This document shows, piece by piece, positions 1 through 6,968 of a DNA stretch of 11,311 bases. The notes beneath the pieces were generated by a model. It made no database searches. It saw nothing but the letters and a program-made list of their open reading frames with translations, and was not told the origin of the DNA. Made by a program: the position numbers and the translations under genes. Source of the stretch: Planctomycetota bacterium (lineage in GTDB: Bacteria; Planctomycetota; Planctomycetia; Planctomycetales; Planctomycetaceae); contig JAQBZS010000135.1 in the NCBI GenBank assembly GCA_027622115.1, positions 1 through 11,311 of the forward strand. The letters run 5' to 3'. Numbering within the stretch: position 1 is the stretch's first letter; the number at the start of each line of letters is the position of its first letter.

Positions 1-19
1 TTTTCAGATAGCTTCTACG
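1..19 (+). repeat. Left copy of a 19-bp inverted repeat bounding the window
   Basis: Bases 1-19 (TTTTCAGATAGCTTCTACG) are the exact reverse complement of 11243-11261. The two copies face each other like terminal inverted repeats. The match runs to base 1, so its real outer limit is not visible; the inner limit is sharp, since base 20 no longer matches. It ends only 7 nt before the ribosome binding site of the first gene. It could be the edge of an insertion sequence to the left of the window, but the element cannot be named. Confidence 0.6.
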
Positions 20-40
20 AATCCTCAAGGACACATTGTT

Positions 41-1036
41 GTGAAAGTGGCGTTGATTACCGGGATCACCGGGCAGGATGGGTCTTACATTTCCGAGCTG
101 TTGTTGGATCAGGGTTACGAAGTCCACGGCATCGTGCGACGCGTCGCTTTGGAATACCCCGAACATCGGATGTGGCGGATTCGGCATCTGCTCGATCGAT
201 TGCAACTCCATCCGGCATCGTTGGAAAGCTATCCCAGCCTGTTCAAAGTGATCCAGCGGGTGCAGCCCAACGAGTGCTACCACTTGGCCGCGCAAAGCTA
301 CGTGAGCTATTCGTTCGAGGACGAGTTTTCGACGATGAACGCAAACGTCAACGGCACGCACTACATGTTGTCCGCCATTCGAGAGGCGGCTCCGAATTGT
401 CGGTTCTATTTTGCCGGTTCCAGCGAGATGTTCGGCAAGGTTCGTGAAGTACCGCAAAATGAAGACACGCCGTTTCATCCTCGGTCCGCTTACGGGATTT
501 CGAAGGTGGCCGGTTATGAATTGACCCGCAACTACCGCGAGGCCTACGGGCTCTTCATGCTGAGCGGGATTCTTTACAACCACGAATCACCGCGGCGGGG
601 ATTCGAATTCGTGACTCGCAAGATCACCAGCCATGTGGCCCGCATTAAAAACGGTCAGGCCACCGAAGTTCGGCTCGGGAATCTCGACGCCAAGCGTGAT
701 TGGGGGCATGCTCGGGATTACGTCCGAGCCATGTGGCTGATGCTGCAACAAGACACGCCCGAGGATTACGTGGTGTCGACCGGCGAGTCGCATTCCGTCC
801 GGGAATTCGCGGACCTTGCGTTTCGAACGGTGGGATTGAATTACGAAGATCACGTGCGGATCGACCAAAACCTGATTCGTCCGGCGGAAGTCGACATCCT
901 GTGTGGAGACGCGACCAAGTCCAAGGAAAAGTTGAATTGGGAGCACTCGACGAGTTTCGAAGAGTTGGTTGGCGAAATGGTTGAAGCGGATATGAAGGCA
1001 AGCGAAGACGGGTCGCTGGTGACGAACGGTCCGTAA
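41..1036 (+). CDS. gmd: GDP-mannose 4,6-dehydratase
   Basis: This cytoplasmic short-chain dehydrogenase/reductase converts GDP-D-mannose to GDP-4-keto-6-deoxy-D-mannose, the first step towards GDP-fucose, GDP-rhamnose and related sugars for surface polysaccharides. The N-terminal Rossmann loop GITGQDG (residues 8-14) binds NADP. The catalytic set is S127/E129 in AGSSEMFG plus Y151 and K155 in YGISK; Ser stands where the E. coli enzyme has Thr. The stretches NYREAYG, NHESPRRG, VTRKIT, RDWGHARDYV and RPAEVD are Gmd signatures. At 331 aa it is somewhat shorter than the roughly 370-residue E. coli enzyme but complete. The GTG start at 41 is preceded by AAGGA at 27-31 with 9-nt spacing. No epimerase/reductase partner or glycosyltransferase lies to the right, so the final sugar is unknown. 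Its last codons and stop lie in a 16-bp tandem duplication. Confidence 0.95.
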   Translation: MKVALITGITGQDGSYISELLLDQGYEVHGIVRRVALEYPEHRMWRIRHLLDRLQLHPASLESYPSLFKVIQRVQPNECYHLAAQSYVSYSFEDEFSTMNANVNGTHYMLSAIREAAPNCRFYFAGSSEMFGKVREVPQNEDTPFHPRSAYGISKVAGYELTRNYREAYGLFMLSGILYNHESPRRGFEFVTRKITSHVARIKNGQATEVRLGNLDAKRDWGHARDYVRAMWLMLQQDTPEDYVVSTGESHSVREFADLAFRTVGLNYEDHVRIDQNLIRPAEVDILCGDATKSKEKLNWEHSTSFEELVGEMVEADMKASEDGSLVTNGP

Positions 1037-1052
1037 GACGAACGGTCCGTAA
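1021..1052 (+). repeat. Perfect 16-bp tandem duplication spanning the gmd stop codon
   Basis: The unit GACGAACGGTCCGTAA occurs twice back to back, at 1021-1036 and 1037-1052. The first copy supplies the last codons and the TAA stop of gmd; the second is non-coding and carries a second TAA. The unit contains ACGG-T-CCGT, a minimal inverted repeat. It looks like a recent slippage duplication with no effect on the protein. Confidence 0.9.
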
Positions 1053-1093
1053 ATCGGGCACGTGTTCGCCCAAGTCCATGTTGGCCAAAAAAC

Positions 1094-1099
1094 GGGGAG
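1094..1099 (+). promoter_or_regulatory. Ribosome binding site that sets the DUF1501 start
   Basis: GGGGAG lies 4 nt before ATG 1104 (1 nt before the in-frame GTG 1101). It favours starting at 1104 rather than at the GTG at 1062, which has no such site and would put a non-signal-like stretch before the twin-arginine leader. Confidence 0.55.
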
Positions 1100-1103
1100 C
1101 GTG

Positions 1104-2591
1104 ATGAACGACCACGAGACTTGCGATTGTCACGCGACTCAACATGCACGTCGGACGTTTTTGTCGGATGTGGGCATGGGCTTCACGGGATTGGCACTCG
1201 GTTCCATGCTGATGCAGGACGGAGTGACTCGGGCGGCAGAACCCGAGGCATGGTCACCGCCGACCGGCCAACCGATGTTCGCCCCCAAGGCCAAAAGCGT
1301 GATCTGGATTTTTCTGTCCGGCGGCTATAGCCAGCTTGAGACATTCGATCCCAAACCGGCGCTCAACAAGTACGCAGGCAAGACGTTCAAAGAAACCCCA
1401 TTCGCCAATCCGCTGGAATCGCCGCTGCACGACAAACGCTCGCGCGCCGTCATCGAGCAAGTCCGCGACAAGTACTCGAAGATTTTCCCGCTGCAAGTCG
1501 GCTGGAAGAAGCATGGGGAAAGCGGGATTGAAATCAGCGATTGGTTGCCCCACATCGGTTCCTGCGCGGACGACATCTCGTTCGTGCGGAATATGTGGAC
1601 CACAGACAACGATCATGCGGCGGAAAACCAAATCCATACCGGTCGCCACAAGTTGGATGAAATTCAGCCCAGCATCGGAGCTTGGGCCACGTACGGCTTG
1701 GGATCGCTCAACGACAACTTGCCGCAATTCTTGGTGCTCGGCGGACCCACCCGAGCCGATACGCGAATGTCGTTTGGCTCGTATTATCTCGGCCAAAAGC
1801 ATGCGGGGATTCCGCTGGCGGTCGATCCGAAGAATTCGTTGGCCTACGGTCGCCGGAGTGCGGACATTCTGCCGGAAGAACAACGGCGAGAATTCGAATT
1901 GGCCCGTAAACTTAACTTACTGGCTGCCGTCGAGTACCCGGAAGACGACGCCGTTCGAGCCCGGATTCGTTCCTACGAATTGGCGTTTCGCATGCAGACC
2001 GCAGTTCCCGAAGCGGTCAACCTCGCGAGCGAAACGCAGGAAGTCCAACAGTTGTACGGACTGGACAACGGGAACACGAAAGTCGCGGGGGAGCGCTTGC
2101 TGGCGGCACGGCGATTGGTGGAACGAGGCGTTCGCTTCGTGCAGGTGTATCCCAGCCCCTACGGTGTGTGGGATTCGCATCGCGCCTTGAAAAAGAATCA
2201 TGCCGCTCAGACGTCGAAAATCGACAAACCGGTTGCCGGCCTGATCAAGGACCTGAAGCGGCGCGGCTTGTTCGACGATGTGCTGGTCGCGTTTTGCACG
2301 GAATTCGGTCGGACACCGGCGGTGGAAGAGCGAAGCGGCGGCACGGACGGTCGAGATCATCATCCGCACGGCTTTACGGTGTTCTTCGCCGGTGCGGGCG
2401 TCAAACGCGGCCACGTGCATGGGGCCACCGATGAACTCGGCTTCCACGCGATCGAACCCGGTCACTATGTCACCGACATGCATGCCACCGTGTTGCACCT
2501 CATGGGGATTGATGGTCGAAAGCTTGAAGTTCCCGGCCGCAAACGGCTTGAGATCGATCATGGCATGCCGATCACTGGTGTCATGACGTAG
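1104..2591 (+). CDS. DUF1501 family protein with twin-arginine signal
   Basis: A 495-residue member of the DUF1501 family (alkaline-phosphatase/sulfatase-like fold), very abundant in Planctomycetota; its substrate is not established. Starting at ATG 1104, residues 14-35 form a twin-arginine leader: HARRTFL with R16-R17, then a hydrophobic stretch (VGMGFTGLALGSML) and an Ala-rich region before residue 46, implying folded export by Tat. Family signatures are GGYSQLETFDPKP (about 73-85), the HTGRHKLDEIQPSIGAW block, EFGRTP (from 400), GRDHHPHGF (416-424) and the C-terminal region ending in an LHLMGID-like block. In planctomycetes these genes are often paired with DUF1549/DUF1553 cytochrome-like genes, but none is next to this one. 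The 67-nt gap after gmd does not force co-transcription, though both genes point the same way. The protein is intact and of normal length. Confidence 0.93.
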   Translation: MNDHETCDCHATQHARRTFLSDVGMGFTGLALGSMLMQDGVTRAAEPEAWSPPTGQPMFAPKAKSVIWIFLSGGYSQLETFDPKPALNKYAGKTFKETPFANPLESPLHDKRSRAVIEQVRDKYSKIFPLQVGWKKHGESGIEISDWLPHIGSCADDISFVRNMWTTDNDHAAENQIHTGRHKLDEIQPSIGAWATYGLGSLNDNLPQFLVLGGPTRADTRMSFGSYYLGQKHAGIPLAVDPKNSLAYGRRSADILPEEQRREFELARKLNLLAAVEYPEDDAVRARIRSYELAFRMQTAVPEAVNLASETQEVQQLYGLDNGNTKVAGERLLAARRLVERGVRFVQVYPSPYGVWDSHRALKKNHAAQTSKIDKPVAGLIKDLKRRGLFDDVLVAFCTEFGRTPAVEERSGGTDGRDHHPHGFTVFFAGAGVKRGHVHGATDELGFHAIEPGHYVTDMHATVLHLMGIDGRKLEVPGRKRLEIDHGMPITGVMT

Positions 2592-2622
2592 GCTGGCCGA
2601 TCAATTGCAGTCGCACAGCGGT

Positions 2623-2649
2623 GTAGCCGAAGTCGCCAGACTTTGGCTT
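2623..2649 (-). repeat. Planctomycete-type intergenic repeat, left inverted copy
   Basis: This 27-nt copy is the perfect reverse complement of 2690-2716. With either right-hand copy it could form a long hairpin: 22 bp with 2664-2685 (14-nt loop), or 27 bp with 2690-2716 (40-nt loop). It lies 32 nt after the DUF1501 stop, so it may end transcription, but no T-run marks it as an intrinsic terminator. Confidence 0.9.
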
Positions 2650-2662
2650 GCACACCAGTATT

Positions 2663-2688
2663 GAAGCCAAAGTCTGGCGACTTCGATC
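2663..2688 (+). repeat. Planctomycete-type intergenic repeat, first direct copy
   Basis: Bases 2663-2685 match 2689-2711 exactly (23 nt), giving a period of 26 nt. The core is GCCAAAGTCTGGCGACTTCG. After the core this copy runs into ATC instead of the GCTAC end found in the outer copies, so it looks like an internal, incomplete unit. Confidence 0.9.
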
Positions 2689-2716
2689 GAAGCCAAAGTC
2701 TGGCGACTTCGGCTAC
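2689..2716 (+). repeat. Planctomycete-type intergenic repeat, second direct copy
   Basis: The copy reads from GAAGCCAAAGTC to a complete GGCTAC end. Its 27 nt at 2690-2716 pair perfectly with 2623-2649. I associate this sequence with multicopy intergenic elements in planctomycete genomes; that is recollection and not shown by this window alone. Confidence 0.9.
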
Positions 2717-2929
2717 GACAGTTATTCTTCGGCGGAGCCCGCTCAAGAAATATACGAGCTTTTCAACATGATACGCCCGGCCCAACATGTCGCTTTTGAC
2801 CGCGTGGAGTCGCATCAGCCCTTTTCGATCCGTCGTCGACTTATTAGACCTTCTCCACTCAATTTACGACGGATGCCTCTTGCGGTTTCGTGACTCGCAG
2901 CTGGGCACACAACTGGGGTCACTGAATTC

Positions 2930-3196
2930 ATGAAGAGTCTCGAATGCCCAATCAATGGGCCTCGGCCGTTGCAGGAATTCCACTTCGGCGGTGAAGTGCG
3001 GACGATGCCCGACTCGGGAACAATTTCGGACGAACAATGGGCGGATTATCTTTTTAACCGCGACGGCGAGCCGGCCGTCAAACGTGAGTGGTGGTATCAC
3101 GTGCCCAGCGGAACGTGGTTCGTTGCCGAGCGAGACAATTGCTCGGACCAATTCCTACGCACCTATCTGTACGACGCGGAGCACGTCGATGGATAG
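2930..3196 (+). CDS. soxD: Sarcosine oxidase delta-subunit-like protein
   Basis: A complete 88-residue protein of the heterotetrameric sarcosine oxidase delta family. In the full enzyme the small delta subunit binds zinc and sits on the alpha subunit; the complex oxidatively demethylates sarcosine and passes the one-carbon unit to tetrahydrofolate. Family features are the CP-x-x-GPRP..EF...GGE opening, a DEQWADYLFNRDG block (34-46), KREWWYH (51-57), and WFVAERDN near 63-70. Of the usual Cys-x-x-Cys and His-x3-Cys zinc ligands, only C6 and H57 remain: Asn9 replaces the second Cys, and S60/G61 stand where the last would be. Zinc binding is therefore doubtful, or this belongs to a zinc-free subgroup. 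The ATG at 2930 has only a weak upstream GGGG (2915-2918). The stop overlaps the alpha gene by 8 nt, which implies translational coupling. Confidence 0.8.
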   Translation: MKSLECPINGPRPLQEFHFGGEVRTMPDSGTISDEQWADYLFNRDGEPAVKREWWYHVPSGTWFVAERDNCSDQFLRTYLYDAEHVDG

Positions 3197-6086
3197 ACGT
3201 TTGCCGCCGCGTGACGGTGAATGGATCGACCGCGGCCAACCGATTGAATTTCGCTTCGAAGGCTGTGCGTATCGCGGTTTCGCCGGTGATGTGCTGTCGT
3301 CCGCGCTGTGGGCGAACGATGTGCGCTTGCTGGGCCGCAGCTTCAAATATCATCGTCCGCGCGGCATCTACAGTCTCGCGGGCCATGATGCGAACGTGAT
3401 GGTCGAGGACGGCAGTCGCACGAATCTGCGTGGAGACGTGCTGCCGCTCGCGGCGGGACTCGACGTACGGTCCGTCAATACGGTTGGCGGTCTGGAGCGT
3501 GACCGCTTGCGATTCATGGAATGGTTCAGCCGCTTCCTGCCGGTCGGCTTCTATTACAAGGCGTTTCATTCACCACGGCGATTGTTTCCGTTCTATGAAA
3601 ACCAGATGCGGAAAGTTGCCGGTTTGGGGCGCATCAACCCCGCCGCTGTCTCGGCACCGTCGCCGAAGGACTACGCCTTCTGCGATCTGCTCGTGGTGGG
3701 GGCCGGGCCGTCGGGGCTGGCGGGAGCGATCGCCGCAGCCGAACGCGGTTTGCAGGTTTTGGTGGTGGATGAGCAGCCTCGCCCCGGCGGCAGCCTTGTG
3801 TGGCAACGCCCCGATGACTCGGATGCCGAAACAATCCTCGCCGAATTGCTGGAGCAGATCGAGACATTCGACAACATCGAATTGCGGTGCGGCACACAGG
3901 CGGCTGGTTGGTATGCGGATCACTGGATCGCACTGGTTGATCAGCAGCGACTCACGAAGTTGCGGGCCAAGTCGATGCTCGTGTCCGCCGGTAGCTTCGA
4001 GCAACCTGCCGTGTTTCAGAACAATGATTTGCCGGGCGTGATGCTGGGTTCGGCGGCGCAGCGACTCATTCGTCAGTTCGCGGTGAAGCCGTTTGATCGA
4101 GCGGTTGTGTTGGCTGCGAACAGCGATGGCTACGAGGTCGCCTTGGACTTGCATGATGTCGGCATCCAGGTCGTCGCGGTGATTGATCCGCGACCGGACG
4201 GCGAGCCCACCGAATTGGCGCGGCACGTCGCGGAGGCCGGGATCGCGATCCATAACGCATCGGCGATCTTGGAAGCGGTTCCTGCGTCGGGCAAGAAGCG
4301 AATTCGCGGCGCGGTTGTCTGTAAACTGAATGCACGCGGCCAACCGCAACTCGATTCGACCACGCGTCTGGACTGCGACGGCATCGCGATGAGTGTTGGC
4401 TGGACGCCGAATGGGGGGCTGGTTTACCAGGCGGGCGGGCGGTTCACCTACGCCGAGCATGTTGAGCAACTGGTGCCGTTGGAATTGCCGGCCGGTTTGT
4501 TCGCGGCCGGACGAGTCAACGGCATCTTCGACTTGGAAGACCGCATTGATGACGGTTGTCGAGCGGGTTTGGCGGCGGCGGCGTACCTCGGGAAATTCCA
4601 CGGCGAATTGCACAACGTCGCGACTCATCACACGGCCCCGCCCAGCCATCCGTACCCGATCCTGCCGCACGCGGGCAAAAAGAACTTTGTCGATCTGGAC
4701 GAAGACCTACATCTGGCCGACTTCGAAAACGCACATCAAGAAGGCTACGACAACATCGAATTGATCAAGCGGTTTACGACCGTCGGAATGGGACCGACGC
4801 AGGGCAAACTGTCGAACGTCAACGCCGTCCGCATCTTGGCGCGGCTCAATGGGGCGTCGATCAATGCCACCGGCACGACGACGTCTCGTCCTTTTCATCA
4901 GCCGGTCCCGATCAGCCATTTGGCGGGTCGTCGGTTTCATCCGCTGCGTCGCACTCCGATCCACCCCTGGCACTGTCAGGCGAATGCCGACATGGCGTAT
5001 GCCGGTGCTTGGTTACGGCCGGACTATTACAAGTCCGGCGGACAATCTCGCGAAGACTGCATCCTGAATGAAGCCAATCATGTGCGGAATCACGTGGGCC
5101 TGATTGATGTCGGCTCTTTGGGAAAGCTCTGGATCAACGGCCCGGACGCCATGTCGTTTCTCGAACGCATCTACACCGGCCGATTTCGGAAGCAGGCGGT
5201 CGGTCGGTTGCGTTACGGCGTGGCCTGCGACGAATCCGGCGTGATCATCGAAGACGGCGTGATCGCTCGGCTCTCCGACGATCGGTTCTATGTCACGGCC
5301 ACCAGCAGCGGTGCGGCGGCGTTTCATCGCGAGCTGCAGCGGTGGGCCATGATTTGGAACCTGGACGTGACGCTGATCAATGCCACCGGCCAGACAGCCG
5401 CCATGAATCTCGCCGGACCAAAGAGTCGCGACGTTCTCCAAAAATTGACGGACGTCGATCTAGCACCGACCGCGTTTCCATACTTGAGCGTTCGCGCGGG
5501 CAAGGTCGCCGATGTCCGAGCGACCATGATGCGAGTCGGCTTTGTCGGCGAATTGGGTTTCGAAATTCACGTGCCCGCGTCTCAGGGTCTGCATGTGTGG
5601 ACGGCGCTGATGCAAGCAGGTCATGTCGCCGGCATCCAAGCGTTCGGCGTGGAAGCTCAGCGATTGCTGCGGCTGGAAAAGGGGCATCTCATCGTCAGCC
5701 AAGACACGGACGCGTTGACGAATCCGTTTGAGGCCGACGTGGATTGGACGATCGGTAAAGACAAGCCGTTCTTCGTCGGATCGCGGAGCCTCGACATTCT
5801 GCGGGACAAACCTTTGACGCGTCGCTTGGTGGGTCTTGAGTTTCAGTCCGATGCACGGCAATTGCCGGACGAATGCCACTTGATCATCGACGAGGGCGAA
5901 ATCGCCGGTCGCATCACCAGCATCGCGCCGCGATCCACATTGGGAAAACCGATCGCCCTGGCTTACGTGCGGCCGGATCTCGCGGCCGCAGGAACGAACG
6001 TCAAGGTGCGGGTGGATGACGGAAGCTTGGTGACCGCCCAAGTCGCGTCGCTGCCGTTTTACGATCCGGATGCGTTACGGCAATGA
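3189..6086 (+). CDS. soxA: Sarcosine oxidase alpha-subunit-like protein
   Basis: A 965-residue protein with the full layout of heterotetrameric sarcosine oxidase alpha subunits. Residues about 10-100 form the ferredoxin-fold N-terminal domain with the family block GRSFKYHRPRG (49-59) but no iron-sulfur cysteines. Residues about 163-470 form a nucleotide-binding oxidoreductase domain with GAGPSG (171-176) and an acidic end of the second strand (LVVDE, 191-195), which suits NAD or FAD. A linker domain follows (EGYDNIELIKRFTTVGMGPT, 518-537). About 600-955 is a GcvT-like aminomethyltransferase/folate domain starting at TPIHPWH. ATG 3189 overlaps the delta gene (ATGGATAG); the longer upstream frame is just the delta gene read out of phase. 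In known enzymes catalysis at flavin needs the beta subunit, and no beta or gamma gene is here, so the true reaction is open: an enzyme using a distant beta, or a related amine/one-carbon oxidoreductase. Confidence 0.9.
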   Translation: MDRRLPPRDGEWIDRGQPIEFRFEGCAYRGFAGDVLSSALWANDVRLLGRSFKYHRPRGIYSLAGHDANVMVEDGSRTNLRGDVLPLAAGLDVRSVNTVGGLERDRLRFMEWFSRFLPVGFYYKAFHSPRRLFPFYENQMRKVAGLGRINPAAVSAPSPKDYAFCDLLVVGAGPSGLAGAIAAAERGLQVLVVDEQPRPGGSLVWQRPDDSDAETILAELLEQIETFDNIELRCGTQAAGWYADHWIALVDQQRLTKLRAKSMLVSAGSFEQPAVFQNNDLPGVMLGSAAQRLIRQFAVKPFDRAVVLAANSDGYEVALDLHDVGIQVVAVIDPRPDGEPTELARHVAEAGIAIHNASAILEAVPASGKKRIRGAVVCKLNARGQPQLDSTTRLDCDGIAMSVGWTPNGGLVYQAGGRFTYAEHVEQLVPLELPAGLFAAGRVNGIFDLEDRIDDGCRAGLAAAAYLGKFHGELHNVATHHTAPPSHPYPILPHAGKKNFVDLDEDLHLADFENAHQEGYDNIELIKRFTTVGMGPTQGKLSNVNAVRILARLNGASINATGTTTSRPFHQPVPISHLAGRRFHPLRRTPIHPWHCQANADMAYAGAWLRPDYYKSGGQSREDCILNEANHVRNHVGLIDVGSLGKLWINGPDAMSFLERIYTGRFRKQAVGRLRYGVACDESGVIIEDGVIARLSDDRFYVTATSSGAAAFHRELQRWAMIWNLDVTLINATGQTAAMNLAGPKSRDVLQKLTDVDLAPTAFPYLSVRAGKVADVRATMMRVGFVGELGFEIHVPASQGLHVWTALMQAGHVAGIQAFGVEAQRLLRLEKGHLIVSQDTDALTNPFEADVDWTIGKDKPFFVGSRSLDILRDKPLTRRLVGLEFQSDARQLPDECHLIIDEGEIAGRITSIAPRSTLGKPIALAYVRPDLAAAGTNVKVRVDDGSLVTAQVASLPFYDPDALRQ

Positions 6087-6088
6087 CC

Positions 6089-6134
6089 CGTCGCCAAACC
6101 CCGCGACGCAATTGCCAAAACGATCGTTGGCAAT
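6089..6134 (+). terminator. Two tandem hairpins after the soxA-like gene
   Basis: CGTCGC (6089-6094) pairs with GCGACG (6103-6108) across 8 nt. ATTGCCAA (6111-6118) pairs with TTGGCAAT (6127-6134) across 8 nt. They begin 3 nt after the stop codon. No T-run follows, so they could be a factor-assisted end or RNA-stabilising structures. Confidence 0.35.
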
Positions 6135-6385
6135 GAGGCCGGGGCCGCCATCGGTATTACGGGCAGTTTCGTGCGGCCTTCACGGTCCCGTTGGAAGTCT
6201 AATATGATCATAGACAAATGATTCCACGGGCTTGGTCGCCTCATGGTCAACTCTAGTTCCTTCAGGGCGTTCGCTTGGCATAGTGACTCATCGGACCGCG
6301 ACGTCGATTGCGCGCCGACCAGTCTCAAGCCGACCGACGTGACCAGAGATGCCATTCCCGACGCCTTGAAGCTGTATCGAAATTC
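6135..6385. other. Unassigned stretch between soxA and recombinase remnant
   Basis: No supported gene on either strand. The open frames here are short, lack ribosome binding sites and resemble nothing I recognise. If the recombinase gene was once complete, its C-terminal half would have been here, but I cannot trace it past base 6386, so the region may be replaced or too diverged. Confidence 0.5.
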
Positions 6386-6669
6386 GGCCTTCAACACGTG
6401 CAACTCTGCTTCGCTCATCGTTCCCTTCAGTCCGAGCTACAACCGGTCGCTGTGGTCTCGCAGATCTTAGATTAGATGCCGGCACGCATTTCGATCAACT
6501 GATGCCAATCACGGCATGAGCGAGCAAGCCGACTCGATCTCGATGCCCAGCACCACTCCGACGTGCTTCAGCGAGACTTCGGCCAGGATTCGTGGAAGCC
6601 GCCCCGTCCTTTAATGCTGCGACCGCTGATACCGAAGTCGTCATCGATCACATCGACGCGCTCCCGCAG
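6386..6669 (-). pseudogene. Degraded serine site-specific recombinase (resolvase family)
   Basis: Read on the - strand from 6669 down, the three frames together give resolvase-type signatures in the right order: RERVDVIDDDFGISGRS, then ILAEVSLKHVGVVLGIE, then SRLARSCRDWHQLIE, then LGLKGTMSEAELHVLKA (ending at 6386). These match the N-terminal catalytic domain of large serine recombinases. It is clearly dead. About one base is missing near FHE/RILAE, about one base is extra before SRLAR, the CxxTGTLIxD-like segment after DWHQLIE is deleted, ATCTA looks locally duplicated, and a TAG replaces a Leu codon just before LGLKGT. The N-terminal catalytic-serine region and the C-terminal DNA-binding half are not recognisable. 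It sits directly upstream of the helicase operon, pointing away from it, as expected for the remnant of an integration or transposition module. Confidence 0.85.
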
Positions 6670-6683
6670 CCGTCCGGACGTGC

Positions 6684-6707
6684 AACTGTACGAGACAGTT
6701 GATTTTT
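6684..6707 (+). terminator. Possible small intrinsic terminator
   Basis: AACTGT (6684-6689) pairs with ACAGTT (6695-6700) around a 5-nt loop, followed by GATTTTT. The stem is short and only half GC, so it would be weak. TATAGT at 6707-6712 just after it resembles a -10 element for the helicase operon, but no good -35 lies at the right distance. Confidence 0.25.
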
Positions 6708-6756
6708 ATAGTTCTGCCCATCACGCTGCCTAGGCAAATCCCCAGAGTTCGTCAGC

Positions 6757-6762
6757 GTGGAG
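6757..6762 (+). promoter_or_regulatory. Ribosome binding site for the helicase N-terminus
   Basis: GTGGAG lies 9 nt before ATG 6772. It supports 6772 as the original start of the helicase gene, rather than the internal TTG at 6969. Confidence 0.5.
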
Positions 6763-6771
6763 TTCTAAGTA

Positions 6772-6945
6772 ATGGCAGCTCCGTCGTCGATTCAGCGCCG
6801 AATCCTGGCGGAAGAACTAACTCGGATACGGCGGGCGGATGAGCGGCTGCGAATTGCTGTTTCCCAGCGCTGCGGACGCATCGATCCTAATCCTCACCAG
6901 ATTGATGCTGTCATTTTCGCGCTGCAGCGAATTCCTGAAGGTTAG
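6772..6945 (+). pseudogene. N-terminal fragment of SNF2-type helicase
   Basis: These 57 codons start at ATG 6772 and stop at TAG 6943-6945. The end of the fragment, RCGRIDPNPHQIDAVIFALQ, followed by RIPEG, is the Q-motif-like entry of RapA/SNF2-type helicases; intact relatives continue as GGCILADEVGLGKT. Here the text breaks off after PEG. The reading resumes in another frame as LAEGRQRILLIVPKS (from 6942), which is the end of the helix after motif I and then motif Ia. About 22-23 codons holding the Walker A (motif I) lysine are therefore missing, with a net frameshift. This piece and the frame running to 9758 are one gene broken by a small deletion near 6942. A reading error could explain a shift, but not easily the loss of a whole motif. 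Confidence 0.8.
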
Positions 6946-6968
6946 CGGAGGGACGACAGCGGATTCTG

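Larger units (their letters stand above)
2592..2929. other. Intergenic stretch, 338 nt, holding a repeat cluster
   Basis: No gene is supported here. Bases 2623-2716 are an inverted/direct repeat cluster listed separately. Bases 2717-2929 show only a 9-bp inverted repeat (ATCCGTCGT at 2828-2836 against ACGACGGAT at 2866-2874, 29-nt spacer). I see no convincing promoter, although one should lie here for the downstream pair. Open frames through this stretch run across the repeats and resemble no protein family. Confidence 0.7.

Noticed and set aside
1062..1103. Upstream GTG start for the DUF1501 gene
   Set aside because: It would add 14 residues before the twin-arginine leader and lacks a ribosome binding site, whereas ATG 1104 has GGGGAG upstream.
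2648..2893. An 81-codon + strand open frame in the gap before soxD
   Set aside because: It is translated through the repeat cluster, giving repeated KVWRLR/KPKSGDFG text, and has no ribosome binding site. The tail PFSIRRRLIRPS faintly recalled a SoxB C-terminus, but too weakly to call a remnant.
2955..3188. N-terminal extension of the soxA frame back to 2955
   Set aside because: It lies entirely over the soxD gene out of phase and resembles nothing. ATG 3189 gives the normal family N-terminus.
3570..4670. Long - strand open frame inside soxA
   Set aside because: It is antisense to a well-supported gene in GC-rich DNA and is rich in Arg, His and Gln as such shadows are.
6059..6418. A 119-codon - strand frame starting MSEAELHVLKA
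   Set aside because: Only its first residues belong to a recombinase, whose internal Met is used as a false start; the rest is unrelated translation.
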